Below are positions 1-11,829 of a stretch of DNA of 64,000 nt, one piece after another (positions within the stretch are counted from its first letter, which is position 1; each line of letters opens with the position of its first letter). The DNA is from Marthasterias glacialis (lineage: Eukaryota > Echinodermata > Asteroidea > Forcipulatida > Asteriidae): contig OU452222.1 in NCBI GenBank assembly GCA_911728455.2, positions 22,828,090 through 22,892,089 on the forward strand. Direction: 5' to 3'. The position numbers and the translations under genes are program-made. A model generated the notes under the pieces. The model did not search any database, was not told where the DNA came from, and saw only the letters and a list, made by a program, of their open reading frames with translations.

Positions 1-1179
1 AATCCAGTTTCATCTACACAGTAATGTCTAAGGCAACAGTAAGTTTCAAGTCTGTATCACGTTTAGTTGATGAATTATGAATTTACTATCTGTGAAATTT
101 CAACATCCGTTTCAACCGGAAGTAAGGGTCAAATAGGGTCACATCTTCAACACAATTTTTAGAATGGTTAACAAGCTTTCAGATGAAGTAATGATTATTA
201 ATGAATTCTGTTTTGTTATTGAAAAATAATCTTTTTGAAAAATAAAATTTCAACTTCCTCTTTCGACCGGAAGTCAAGGTCAAATGGGGTCACAAACTGT
301 GTAAGATGTGCAGAGTAATTGAAGATCTTTTATATGGTGCAAAGATTCTTTATGTATCATTTACGGTTCTTCAGATATGAATTTTTGAAATATTAAACGT
401 TGATTTATTGTAATGACGTCATCGATGACGTCATCATCCAGAAAAAACAGTGCAGTTTACTGCACAGTAAAGTTGAAGGTAATAGTAAGTTTCAAGACTG
501 TACCTCGTTTAGTTAATGACCTAAGAATCTTTTTATATGTTAACTTCAACTTCCGGTTTCGACCGGAAGTCAAGGTCAAATGGGGTCACACTTTCTGTAA
601 GACATGTAGACTGGTTAAAGTGTTTTCAGATGAAGTAATGGTTATTACTATAGCCTGTTTTTTTATTGAAATAGGATTTATTTGGAAAAATGACATTTTA
701 ACTTCCGGTTTCGACCGGAAGTCAAGGTCAAATGGGTCACACACTGTAAGATTTGTAGAGTAATCGAAAAGCTTTCATATGGTGCAAAGATCTTGTATGT
801 AACATATACGGTTCTTCAGATATGGATTTTTTTAAATATTAAACGTTGATTTAATATAATGACGCAATCAATGACGTCATCTTTTACGACCAGAAGACAA
901 TGTCAAACTGGTATTATGTCTGTGGAAAAGTTTGAGCAGGCTAAACGATCTTCAAACTGACATTCAAATTTTGACAATATGATACGCAGTTCTTGACTTA
1001 TGAATTTTTGAAATTTTGAACTTCCAATTTCGACCGGAAGTAAAGGTCAAATGAGGTCAGGTTGTGCATGCCATTTGTAGGCATTTACAAGAGGTTTCAT
1101 GTAGTGGAAGAATCTTGAACGTAGCGCTTCTGGTTCTCGAGATATGAATTTTCAAATTATTTAACGTTTATTTACCGTA

Positions 1180-1360
1180 ATGACGTCATCAATGACGTCA
1201 TCATTCCCAAAAAGTTGCGGTTTCGTCTGCTCATCAAGGTCGATGTTCATGACAAGTTTCAAGTTCATACAAGCTTCACTTTTGCTCAAAATTTGCGGAG
1301 AAGGTTCATTGAGAAAGAAGAAGACGCAGAAAAAAAAAACTAGACATTGAGAGTTTGTGA
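1180..1360 (+). repeat. Near-identical ~180 bp block, copy 1
   Basis: The block from the paired CRE boxes through an A-rich run and 'ctagaca' is almost identical to 2409-2582. The two copies are about 1.23 kb apart and in the same orientation. This implies a tandem duplication of a ~1.2 kb unit of the ETS/CRE family. Both copies are followed by a 'ggtgttcgg' motif, which matches one arm of the terminal hairpins seen at 5452-5818. Confidence 0.8.
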
Positions 1361-2408
1361 ACAAGCTCACGGTGTTCGGCTTAATTACGTAATTTTAAGG
1401 TCATTATTGTGTGCAGGTTTTTTGTCTTTTTGTGCTATGCTGACGGGCGAAATATTTATTTGTACTTTTTTATCTTTATGCATGAAGGTTTGTCATATTA
1501 AACTTCAACTTCCGGTTTGACAGGATTTAAAGGTCAAATGGGGTCACACTTTATGCATAACATCTAGAATTGCCAGAGAGCTCAAAATTGATGTAATGAT
1601 TATTAATGTACCACGTTTCATTAATAAGATACACAATTTTGTATGTACAAACTTATACTTCCGGTTTCGATCGGAAATGAAAGTCAAATGAGGTCACACA
1701 TTGTAAACATTTGTAGAATCGTCGAAGGGCCTTAAAATTAAGTTATTATATTAATACACAAAATAAGATTATTCAGATACGATTTTTTTTAAAACAAACT
1801 ACTACTTCCGGTTTCGACCGGAAGTAAAGGTCAAATGGGGTCACACCCTGTGTAAGATTTGTTTAATACTTCATGACCTTTCATATGGTGTAAAGATCAT
1901 GTATGTAACATATCTAATTCTGAAGATATGAGTATTTTAATAAAAAACTTCAATTTAATATAATGACGTCATCGATGACGTCATCATTCCAAATTTTGTT
2001 CTTTGTCATGTACACGCTTTGGTCTAAGTACGTGGTAAGTTTCAAGTCCGTACATGCTCTATTTTTTGAGATAGCAAAATAATTTTTTTTTCGACCTCGT
2101 GTACCATTTTCGTTGTGACGTAGCTATGACGTCACACATTATATTTTTAGAATGCTCTTGAGTTAAAGAAAATATTATGCATTGAACATTTTTTCATATT
2201 TTCATTCACTTAGGCTCTAGAGCCCAAAATAACATGATTTGTTTTTTAACTTCCGGTTTCGACTGGAAGTAAAGGTCAAATGGGGTCACGTTGTGCACCG
2301 CATTTGTAGATCTTTATAAGAGGTTTGATGTAAAAAAAGAATCTTGAACGTAGCTCTTTTGGTTTTGAAGATATGATTTTTCAAATTATTTAAGGTTTAT
2401 TTAACGTA

Positions 2409-2620
2409 ATGACGTCATCAATGACGTCATCATTCCAAAAAAGTTGCGGTTTCGTCTGCTCATCAAGGTCGATGTTCATGACAAGTTTCAAGTTCATACA
2501 AGCTTCACTTTTGCTCAAAATTTGCGGAGAAGGTTCATTGAGAAAGAAGAAGACGCAGAAAAAAAAAACCAGAACTAGACATAAGTTTTTGTGACATCAC
2601 AAAAACAAGGTGTTCGGAAT
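2409..2620 (+). repeat. Near-identical block, copy 2, with family end
   Basis: This matches 1180-1360. It continues into 'ctagacataagtttttgtga' and a short hairpin (GTTTTTGTG / CACAAAAAC) followed by ggtgttcgg. The same end sequence recurs at 63025-63068, which marks a conserved junction between two parts of the repeat family. Confidence 0.8.
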
Positions 2621-2734
2621 ATGGTAGTTAAAGTTGTTATTTAATGTATCAACTTAAGTATCTAAAAATATGAACATAAAAACGTAAAATTGTGCTTTGA
2701 AATATATTTAATTTGCAGCAGAGGACCTTCATGT

Positions 2735-3460
2735 TCCTAGCTCTTACCATTTTTTTCCGGTTTGACCGGAAGTACAGGTACGCAATATAAAACAGAGAAG
2801 GACCTTACCAAACCTTGGTATTTTGTGAAAGAATCATGTTCCTACCTCTAACAACTTAAAAAAATGAGGAGCTTCTTTCGGCTTCACCGGAAGTAGAGGT
2901 CACAGAGGTCACGCAAAGTGCAACAGAGAAGGGTCATCCCTTACCTTGTTATTACGTGAAATAATCATGTTCCTAGCTCTAACCATTTTTAAATAAAGAG
3001 CTACTTCCGGTTTGACCGGAAGTAGAGGTCAGAACGGTCACGCAATGTAACAGTGAAGGATCCTCCCTAACCTTGGTATTTGGTGAAAGAATCATGTTCC
3101 TAGCTCTTACCATTTTTAAATAAAGAGCTACTTCCGGTTTGACCGGAAGTAGAGGTCACAAAGGTCACGCAATGTGCAACAGAGAAGGATCCTCCCTAAC
3201 CTTGGTATTTGGTGAAAGAATCATGTTCCTAGCTCTAACCATTTTTAAATAAAGAGCTACTTCCGGTTTGACCGGAAGTAGAAGTCACAAAGGTCACGCA
3301 ATGTGCAACAGAGAAGGATCCTCCCTAACCTTGGTACTTGGTGAAAGAATTATGTTCCTACCTCTGACAACTTTTGAATGAGGAGCTACTTCCGGTTTTT
3401 CCGGAAGTACAGGTCACACAGGTCACGCAATGTGCAACATAGAAGGACATTCCTTAACCT
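2735..3460 (+). repeat. ~128 bp tandem repeat with palindromic ETS-like motif
   Basis: About five to six direct units. ACTTCCGG starts at 3003, 3130, 3259 and 3388, a period of 127-129 bp. Each unit holds ACTTCCGGT-TTG-ACCGGAAGT, then AGGTCA-CAA-AGGTCA, then shared text around 'caacagagaaggatcctccctaacc'. A diverged second array of the same unit lies at 63170-63640. Confidence 0.9.
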
Positions 3461-3779
3461 ACAATCTGATGTAAGATTTGTGATTATATAATAAAAACTT
3501 CTTAAATTATGAATTTTTGAATATTTGAACTTCCGGTTTGAACCGGAAGACAAGGTCACATTGGGGTCATGTCTGTAGGCGATTACGCAGTTTTGAATGA
3601 GCTTTCAGATGATGTATAGATTGTAAAAATCCATTGTGTACTTCAGGAGTTACGATTTTTTGAAATAATAAACTTTGATTTAATAAAAATGAATATGAAA
3701 ATAATTAAAAAGAGCTTTATCATATGTATTTCATGGGGACTTCCGGTTTGGGCAGGAAGCGAGGTCAACTCAGGTCACT

Positions 3780-5085
3780 AAGAATTATAAAGAACCGCAT
3801 ACATTTATTGTAACTCGACTCCTGGAGGAAAAACAAGTTACCTTTTTGGTTTTAACTGCCAGGAAAAACAATGTTTTCGTGCTTTCCAAAGTGTTCCTTT
3901 TCCATGCAGTGCAATCGGCTGCCGCCAGGTTGTGTGTTCAAAATAGTATTCATATTGCCTTTTATCAAAACATTAACCCTTGCTGCCCTCCGTTTTGTTC
4001 GGCATCTATGCGGTGTCAATAAAATAAAGTGTGTATCGCTAGTAAACGTTGGTGGCGCTATATCAAATTAACGGTCTTATTTTAACATCACGAACACTGG
4101 TGTACTGTACAGTCAATCTGACATTTGACAGATTCAAATTCCGAGCTCATTATCTGTATTAAAAAGTTCAAAAGTTTTATAAAAACTACCCCACTTTGAT
4201 AAACATCATAAACACAAGTGTGCACGGCTAAAGAAATACACGGACATTTTGAAAGGCAATGACTTTACTTTTAAACTTTACTTTTAAACAGATTTACTCA
4301 GCGTATCCCGACAACAACTCTCGCGGGGGTAAAGTGCCTCTGGCCCCGCTGTTGCACACTTGTGACTCTCGTATGTAAGCACGCACGTGATCGGTATAAT
4401 AGAACGAAAGACGAACATTTTGTCAATTGCATTTTCTCCACCATTATACTTCAAACAACTCACGTGAGCATGTGATCGTCTCAGTAAAGTGTCCTCTTCC
4501 TTTCCCTGTCACACTTAAGCCACCAGAATGACATAAAGGGAAACATTTCCACACTGAACTTGGCATCACTTACATGTTTTTCTTTGCGTCGCCATTATTA
4601 CACACACACACGCACACACACGCAGAACTTAACAACACACCGCAAAGTTCGATGAACTGTGACAAGACCTGACTTGTCGCGTGTATGTATATACCCAGCA
4701 TGCAGTAAAAGCCTAGAGTGCACACGCACGAGGTGCAATACAGTAACTGTACAGACTCTATCGGCGATCGCGCTAAAAACGGCACTTTTCACCTTCATAT
4801 AACTTCGTTATGCAACGGCCAATTTTGTTCAAATTTCACAATTAGGCTTTTATAGTCGTTATCTATTACCAAAAAATTCAACACGTAGTTTGCTCCAAAA
4901 AAAAATTGAAAAAAAAAAAGTATTTTTAAACTCGTCGTCGTAACAAACTGTAACATTTGATGACGTCATCAATGTAATATTTTCAAAGGTCATAAACTAC
5001 ATTTTACTTCGTACACTGAAACCATGTCCAAATTCTGTTTCATATTGACTCCACAGCTTAAATTCTGACTTTTTAGGCATTTTTG
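3780..5085. other. Gene-free interval
   Basis: I see no supported exon, RNA gene or mobile element here. There is a short CA-rich stretch at 4603-4623 and A-rich runs near 4890-4920. A single CRE-like TGACGTCA at about 4960 is followed by diverged family text, so the right side grades back into the ETS/CRE repeat family. Confidence 0.6.
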
Positions 5086-5087
5086 GC

Positions 5088-5400
5088 TTCAACTTCCGGT
5101 TTGAACCGGAAGACAAGGTCAAGTTCGGGTCATCTCTGTGAGACATTTAATTATTTTTCATAGACCTTTCCGATGAGGTATAGATTGTAAAAATCCATTG
5201 TGTACTTCAGGAGTTATGATTTTTTTAATTATTAAACTTTGATTTAACGTAATTCGACACCAGATGACGTCATGATGACGTCATTGTTCAAGTGCCGTCT
5301 TCAAGTTAAGGTCCAAGTATGTGCCAAGTTTCAAGGTTCAATTCACTTTCAATCTTGAGTTATCTTTTGGATATAAGTTCCCGGGAAGAAGAAGAAGAAG
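5088..5400 (+). repeat. ETS/CRE family unit, 3' part
   Basis: This unit has a palindromic ETS motif near 5092-5112, then the family linker and two TGACGTCA boxes at 5265-5272 and 5276-5283, three bases apart. 'gccaagtttcaaggttc' follows, and a GAAGAAG run leads into poly-A. It is the best-preserved copy of the module order motif, linker, CRE pair, A-rich tail. Confidence 0.8.
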
Positions 5401-5405
5401 AAGGA

Positions 5406-5436
<31 letters not shown>

Positions 5437-5439
5437 TCG

Positions 5440-5694
5440 AACAATAACAAGAGGTCTTCGGCTGTTGGCCGAACACCTAAAAAAAACTCGAACAATAACA
5501 AGAGGTCTTCGGCTGTTGGCCGAACACCTAACAATTACAATAGGTTTTCGGCTCAAAGCCGAACACCTAAAAAAAAAAAAAAAAAAAAAAAACTTAACAA
5601 TAACAATAGGTTTTCGGCTTAAAGCCGAACACCTAAAAAAAAACAAAAAAAAAACAGAACAATTACAATAGGTTTTCGGCTCAAAGCCGAACAC

Positions 5695-5725
<31 letters not shown>

Positions 5726-5822
5726 CAGAACAATAACAATAGGTTTTCGGCTGCTGGCCGAACACCTAAAAAAAAACAGAACAATAACAATAGGTTTTCG
5801 GCCGGTAGCCGAACACCTAAAA
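5440..5822 (+). repeat. Seven tandem terminal hairpins separated by poly-A
   Basis: Seven units of 'aacaataacaa(g/t)aggt..hairpin..acct' separated by A runs of variable length. Hairpins span 5452-5478, 5503-5529, 5542-5568, 5608-5634, 5670-5696, 5741-5767 and 5792-5818. Each pairs AGGT(C/T)TTCGGC with GCCGAACACCT around a loop of varying sequence. Similar hairpins occur at 63922-63949 and 63971-64000. The stop-free frames across this block come from repeat composition, not from a gene. Confidence 0.9.
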
Positions 5823-6161
5823 ATGTGGCGGCTCTGAGGGTAATGATACAAAGCAGATGAACAGAACAAGCGGTCATGCAGATGACAACCCAGTAAATAA
5901 ATCAATTGACGGGGCTAAGACCGGTAGTAATAAACTCGAGCCAACTTCCGACCCAGTCGCGATTTAATGACCTACGCTCCGACTAACCCCGTCAGACTGT
6001 CTAGTGGCAATAAACTATTTGAAGCTCAAAGTAATGGCCTCAAATCGATTTTAGCGCAAAAGCGCCCAATCCGAAGCCAACTCATCCCTTTCAGTTTACT
6101 TGTTCACAAATATTTTACATCAATTATCACGAGAAAGAACTGACTCCATACACAACCAATA

Positions 6162-6400
6162 GACCGATTGCGCTCTCCCAGTCACGTGACCTGTGGATAT
6201 TCAACGTAAACAAACGGAAAAGTGCAGTTTGGTACATGATGATTGCCGCATTTCTTTAATCGATCGAGGTTTTTTTCTCCCGAAATCTGTGAAAAATATT
6301 CAAAAGTTTGTACCAATTACCCTTCGAGTGTAACTGAGCCAACGGGTAAACGACCTTGCCCTGGCCACTCAATTTCTTACGTATGTTTCTCAAGCGTATT
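6162..6400. mobile_element. MITE-A fragment
   Basis: The left end 'aatagaccgattgcgc' matches the terminal inverted repeat of the element at 17928-18724. The body (cacgtgac, then 'tttaatcgatcgaggtttttt' and 'ttgtaccaattacccttcgag') matches 14119-14440 and, reversed, 18412-18724. No right terminus is recognisable, so it is a truncated copy. Confidence 0.65.
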
Positions 6401-6621
6401 TCTGAGGATATCACACAATACGGATTAACAAAATACATACATTTTTGTGACACTTTGTTTGATTTTTCTATCAATCTATCTATCTATCTGTCAATCTGTT
6501 TATCTATCTATCTATTTATTCATTTATTGCTTCTTCTTCTTCTTATTATTATTAGCGTTTTCATTTATATATTATTTCATTTCACTAAGTCATGTTTTCT
6601 TGTTTGTATTTAACCTTTTAG

Positions 6622-9600
6622 TCAACATTTGTGTTGTTGAGAGTAAGACATCGGCTTATTTTGGTCCTGTACCCAAGCCGGATCCTGGTCAACCTCATGG
6701 TAGATACTATTGGGTGAAATCAGCCATGCAGAAACTTCGAAGTGGATGTCGGTTAGAAGGTACTGTGACGTATGGCGATCGACTATAATTGTCAAATTAT
6801 TTACAACAGTCGTTTACAGGGACATCAATCACGACACGCACGTAACAAATTGCAGTTAATGAAAATCGACTAAACACCAATATCCACTTAACTGTGTGCA
6901 AATTGGTTCTTTAGTTAACAATGAGGCAATTTGCCATTACTTTCATTCACAAGCATCGGAAATAACTGGCAACGTGTTTTTTTTCTTTCTTTTTTCTAAG
7001 TTTTCTTCCTTACAAATGTACCTGATACACATGACGTCAGTTGAATGGGGAGCCCCACCCAGATGTCAAAAGCAGGTTGTTCATTGGCCAATACCGTATG
7101 CAGTTCGTACACATGTGTGCGCTTCCATTGTTTTGTCACCGTTTCACATCCAAGATGGCGGATGGATTACGTCAATGCCGTATGGTTATTGTATTGAAAA
7201 TCACTATAAGACAATCTGACTGGTGTGAAACTGCATCGTCGGAAAACAAATAGCTGCCGGGTCTCAGGGAACCTGTTTCGTGTTGTATGTGTGCAATTGA
7301 TGAACATGTACAAGATCTTTCGTGCCACGAAAACCATTTATATTGTTATTATAATTAACAATCACAAACCTGTTCCGAGTTTGTTTGTTTTACTACAATA
7401 ATGGGGTCCATACCATGGAAGTGATGGTTGGAGTTGGAAAATATGTTTGCCGTACTACGATTTTTTTTGTTATTTACAAGGTGGTATAACTTTTATTCCT
7501 ATGTGATGCCTTTGAACGAAAACCCTAAAAATGCACAGATTCTGCAAGTTTTATGTACAAAAACATTTACCGATAGAGGGCGCTATAGCATATGAAAAGT
7601 CATAATAATTAGTTAATGAAAGCCAAACTAACATCTGATAACACAAACCAAGTTTAAAACGCAAAAAAAAATAGCGCTACCCCGCCGCATTCATGTTGGC
7701 AGTTTTCACACCAAAACCTGTACAGATTCGCAACATCGGAAATCCTCATTGGATTAACATTGGAAAAACAGGCAAGTGCAAACCTGTGAAGAAGTTTGTA
7801 ATCAATTATGTGCGGCGAAAAGCAGCGCAATCCCAACAACGCTGTACGAATGGTGCTCAGATTGAACAATTAACGTTAATTATAGCGGAATTACGTTGTG
7901 CTTTGATTAGTTTTTTTACGGTCTGGGATAACTCCTGGTAAAATAATTTATCTTTTCTAAACGATCTTTAAATTTAGGGTTTTTGTTTTACCAATAGTTA
8001 CACTATTTTTAGCCATATAATTTGTACACGGACACAGAACGCGCCATAGATGACGTCATGATAATGTGACAGACACAAATAAGCCGTATTGCACATCTTC
8101 AACATCAAACAAGTCTATAACTGAAAGAAATATTAAAATCGGATGAACAGTTATTGAAATAAATTAGTAACAAGAGTGCTTAATTAAATATTCACATTGC
8201 TGTCACATGGTTAATTAATTAAGAACTTAATTTTATTATGTCGTTTAGATAGGTCAAGGCACAAGCTTTAACATGGTATAGGATATGTTTTATGATGGTA
8301 ATTCAAAGAATGACCTTTGTTGTTAAGAAAAGTCATGTGTTAAGTCAATAAGGTTTCGAGGGAAATAATAATAATAATAGTCGGAACAGCTAATAATCAT
8401 AATAGTAAAAAAAAAATATATAAAAAATCTCGACAGAAACAATAGTTTTTCCGACTGATAGGTTGTTACAATTATATCTTTCAAATGTAGATTCAAATAA
8501 ATCAATTTGATACTCTAAAAAAATGCTACAACTGCTACTATCAAAGGACAACTTACCCCACCCCTTGACAATTGTGGTACATGAACCTATGTTCAAAACA
8601 TAAATCCATTTGGGTATTGAGAGTTATTAGGCCTGATCAAATTATGTTCGGTCTCAATATAGGGTGTGAAATGAGGGGACAATATTACTCCATTGCTTTA
8701 AATAATTTTAGCTACCTTTATAGCATGTAGCCCTTGCTATAAGAACAACCTCACAGGTACCCATTTCTTCATGGGTAAAGGCAAAGTATATAGCGTGTAG
8801 CCATTGCTATAAAAACAACCTCGCAGGTACCCATTTTTTCATGGGTAAAGGCAAAGTATATAGCGTGTAGCCATTGCTTTAAGAACAACCTCACAGGTAC
8901 CCATTTCCTCATGGGTAAAGGAGAGCTATATAGCGTGTAGCCATTGCTATAAGAACAACCTCACATGAAACCCATTTCCTCATGGCCTTGGTGCGCGTCG
9001 GACTTGGTAGCACAGGTTGAGTGTGTATGGAGATGGTTTTAAGAAATCGAATTAAGTCGACTCTGACCCGGGTAATACTATTCAAGCGCAATGAGAGTCA
9101 ATGACTAAGAAGCTGTTATTATTATCATTAGTATTATTATTATTACCATTATTATTAACTATGTTTATTATTGTTATTATTATTATTAGTTTGCTCAATT
9201 GAGACGGAACATCCTCTTGGTATGGCAAATGGAGACATCCCGGATGAAAGCATCACTGCCTCGTCGTATGCATCCCATCTCATCACCGGGAAAAGCTATC
9301 CACCTGAAAGAGCACGGCTTGATATTCTAGGTAGACTATAAACTGACTAAGATAACAACGATTTTAATAATAAAAGACTGAGAGTGCGGTGAAGTTCTTC
9401 ACCACTGATTCAACAAACTTGTATTCCCATTCACACATTGGATGTTAAAATCATCCAACAAACTTTAAAACATTAGACAATTTTGACAGTTTAGCCCCAG
9501 CCATGGCCTCAGCTCACCTCGACTCTGCTTAAATGTTTTTGTCCAAGTCGAGTTCCTCGCAGGAGTTTTGAACTTGAGCGAATCAAAATTGCGTCTTGTC

Positions 9601-10862
9601 TACCATTGATCCGCATTGTTGCTGTCAGTGTAAACGGAGATCAATGGTGCAACCAATTTACATTGGTGTGTGAAATCTGCGTGATCGTGTGATCTCTGCG
9701 CGATTGTCTTTCGCCCTCTTCTGACAGGATTTACTCAGTCTATGTTTAACCACCGTTTACCATGAACATACATACATATAGAACGTTTAAACATTTACAT
9801 GTGACTTCATGTCGACCAATCAGAATGGATAAACTGTCCGAAGTATTATAACAATGGTAATAGTGTAGTAGTAGTTACCGCCAACGCAACCGCCACAATG
9901 TGCGCCCACCATTTGCACTTAACTTTTCAACGTGTAATCCGATCAATGTGATTTTTTTTTTTTTTCTTTTTTTTTTCTGGGATTTGGTTGGCAAAAACAT
10001 AAGTGATATTGGGGATCAGCTGTTGCCACTTCAACCATTTTGTTAACCTTGATCACACGATCTTAATGTTTTTAATGATTTGTTTGACTTTTAAACATGA
10101 ATTTTACTTTTTTTTATTTATTTATTGTTGCCAGAAAAGTGATAGTGATGAGTCAAGTGATAGTATAAGTTTTGCCTAGTTTGCCTAGTTTCGAATAATG
10201 TTGACAAAAAATACAGAAATAATTGGGAAAACACGGTTTTTTACCAAAATGGGGAAGAAACAGTCAAAAACGGTCCCTGTTGACGATTTGTGTTTAATTT
10301 TATTTATTTATTTATTTTTAATATTGACGTCAGCATGTAGAACTCGGTGAAAAGAAACATCTGTGGCAAGTTTCTTAAAAATTGGTCTTAAACTTCGGAA
10401 AATACGGTGGGTGGGGGCACTATGTCCCCATCCCCATACGTCAAAAAAGTCCGGTCCTAATAGGGTTTAAAAGGAGTTCAAAAACAACTTAAATGGAAAA
10501 TCATTAAGTGCGGCGGATCCAAGGGTAAACCAACAAAATCAATACGAACCCCCCCCCCAAAAAAAAAAAAAAAAAAAAAGACAGTCAGCAAAAGGCGAGC
10601 AAATCACACAAAAAGTGCGAACAAGTTTCAATATGCATTTTGTGTCAAAAAATACCTGCAGTATTTTCTACCTGAAGATAGTACACGAAGATTGACAGAC
10701 ATAGATACAAATAAAACAGGTAAACAAACAATCACACAAAAAAGTACTAATGCAAATGTTGACAAACAATTCAATATAGATCGTTTAAAACAGTTGCCCA
10801 AGGTAAACAATAAAGAAATGGTTGCCTTTGTAATAGTTGACCCCCGATAACAACATATTTGT

Positions 10863-10897
<35 letters not shown>

Positions 10898-11717
10898 CAA
10901 GTATATTGACTCTAGACATAATTTTGTAAGAATAAGTCAGAAAGTTTGACGGTGATCACATACAACAATAAAACGCCTAGGGTCACAAATTTGGTAGGGC
11001 GCACGTTGTAGCAAGAAACACTTTCGCAACAAAATTGATAACATTAAATATCAGTTTCTTTGTTTTCACCAGGTGAACCTCCTGGCTGGTGTGCTAAAAT
11101 TGCCAGTCCGAATCCATGGATAAGGGTTGATCTAAAAGACATCGTGTACATTACTGGTCTGATCACACAAGGGTACGACGACACATATTATGTAACAACT
11201 TATGAAGTGTCATACAGTGATGATGGTCAACAGTGGATCTACGTGAAGAACCCGGACGGGTCACATACAGGGGTTAGTATCCAATACGTGTCGGACGTGC
11301 CCATATTATTTAATTAGTTTAATCAATGTAACCAAAGGAATTTAACCCCTACAAAAATACTATTTTGTCCGAAAACGAATGATTTTTTTAATGTTACACA
11401 AGTGTCAATTTCCATAACGACAGACACAGAACTAAAACGTTCGTACATTTGACCTAGAGCTAACTAAAAAGGGGGAACAGACCAGAGAACTTTGATATCA
11501 ATCGACTTATAAAACAAAATGATAAATTTACGTCTCTTATTTGTGACTGTCATTTCAGTTCATCGGTAATAAAGATGGTGGAAGTCACGTGACCAATAGG
11601 TTCAAGGATGGCTTCAAGGCCAGGTATATCCGCATTACACCGCTTTCATGGAACTACACTGCAAGAACTGACGGCTGCTGTATGCGTTTTGAGGTGTTAG
11701 GATGCAAGAATTACTGA
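6622..11717 (+). CDS. Discoidin (F5/8 type C) domain protein, 3' exons
   Basis: The supported exons are 9190-9330, 11073-11272 and 11559-11717 (stop TGA). An upstream exon at 6622-6759 is tentative. All have AG/GT borders and agreeing phases (1, 1, 0). The joined product gives a complete F5/8C domain of about 165 residues. It opens with Cys and the motif PLGMANGDIPDESITASS, continues through PPERARL, GWCAK, WIRVDL, VTTYEVSYSDDGQQW, VTNRFK and ARYIRITP, and closes with FEVLGC. The first and last Cys are the conserved disulfide pair of the family. Such domains bind carbohydrate or phospholipid on secreted or membrane-anchored proteins. The protein ends six codons after the domain begins its final Cys region, so the domain is C-terminal. 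The tentative first exon (…KTSAYFGPVPKPDPG…) belongs to no family I recognise. No signal-peptide exon was found, so the 5' end is missing. Domain call is sure; gene extent is not. Confidence 0.85.
6762..8700. other. Probable intron / non-coding stretch
   Basis: This lies between the tentative first exon and the 70 bp tandem repeat. It has no exon I can support. It includes T-rich and A-rich low-complexity runs and an AAT-type simple repeat at about 8367-8400. The text around 8370-8400 ('gtcggaacagctaataat') resembles the sequence downstream of the LINE fragment at 41395-41435, so part may be LINE 3' tail. Confidence 0.5.
8719..8990 (+). repeat. 70 bp tandem repeat, about 3.9 copies
   Basis: 'tagc(a/g)tgtagcc' recurs at 8721, 8791, 8861 and 8931, exactly 70 bases apart, with few substitutions. 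Each full unit carries a small inverted repeat, ACCCAT(n)ATGGGT. It sits in the intron just upstream of the first discoidin exon. Confidence 0.92.
10080..10470 (-). repeat. R1 interspersed repeat, fragment
   Basis: The reverse complement matches the 5' half of the R1 repeat at 37895-38735. Landmarks are 'gggaaaacacggttttttacc', 'cagtcaaaaacg' and 'catgtagaactcggtgaa'. The copy is diverged and incomplete, and lies in the intron of the discoidin gene. Confidence 0.65.
10868..10902. repeat. CA/TA dinucleotide repeat
   Basis: (CA)n passes directly into (TA)n, a compound dinucleotide microsatellite inside an intron. Confidence 0.8.
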
Positions 11718-11829
11718 TTTTTGTTAATATTATAACAACATCGGTAAGAAACAAAAACATGACTGTTTTACAAATTTGCAGAAACCTTACGTGGTGATGA
11801 TAAGATAATGATGGTAGAAAACTGTCCTC

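Larger units (their letters stand above)
1..3775 (+). repeat. Array of ETS/CRE-motif repeat family, copies in + orientation
   Basis: There is no credible coding content. The region is a series of diverged units. Each has an inverted pair ACTTCCGGT / ACCGGAAGT separated by 3-4 bases, followed about 2 bases later by AGGTCA-AATG-GGGTCA. Clear examples lie near 550, 700, 1805 and 2252. Between units are paired TGACGTCA boxes (414-433, 1181-1200, 1964-1983, 2410-2429). Shared linker text (for example 'gatatgaatttttgaaat..aaacg') recurs through the block. Diverged copies occur in reverse at 42280-43860 and forward at 63015-64000, so it is an interspersed family and not a local satellite only. Confidence 0.85.

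Noticed and set aside
3871..4071. 66-residue plus-strand frame in the gene-free interval
   Set aside because: Has several Cys but no signal peptide, splice context or family resemblance that I could defend.
5440..5822. CRISPR-like array
   Set aside because: Repeat units contain a hairpin, but the spacers are poly-A of variable length, and the context is an animal genome.
5440..5822. Firm assignment of the ETS/CRE family to Helitrons
   Set aside because: A 3' hairpin followed by CTAA is suggestive, but I see no 5' TC end or consistent hairpin-to-CTRR gap and cannot check insertion sites.
5321..5905. Overlapping frames across the hairpin/poly-A array, on both strands
   Set aside because: They follow the tandem hairpin units and homopolymers; the peptide repeats simply mirror the DNA repeat.
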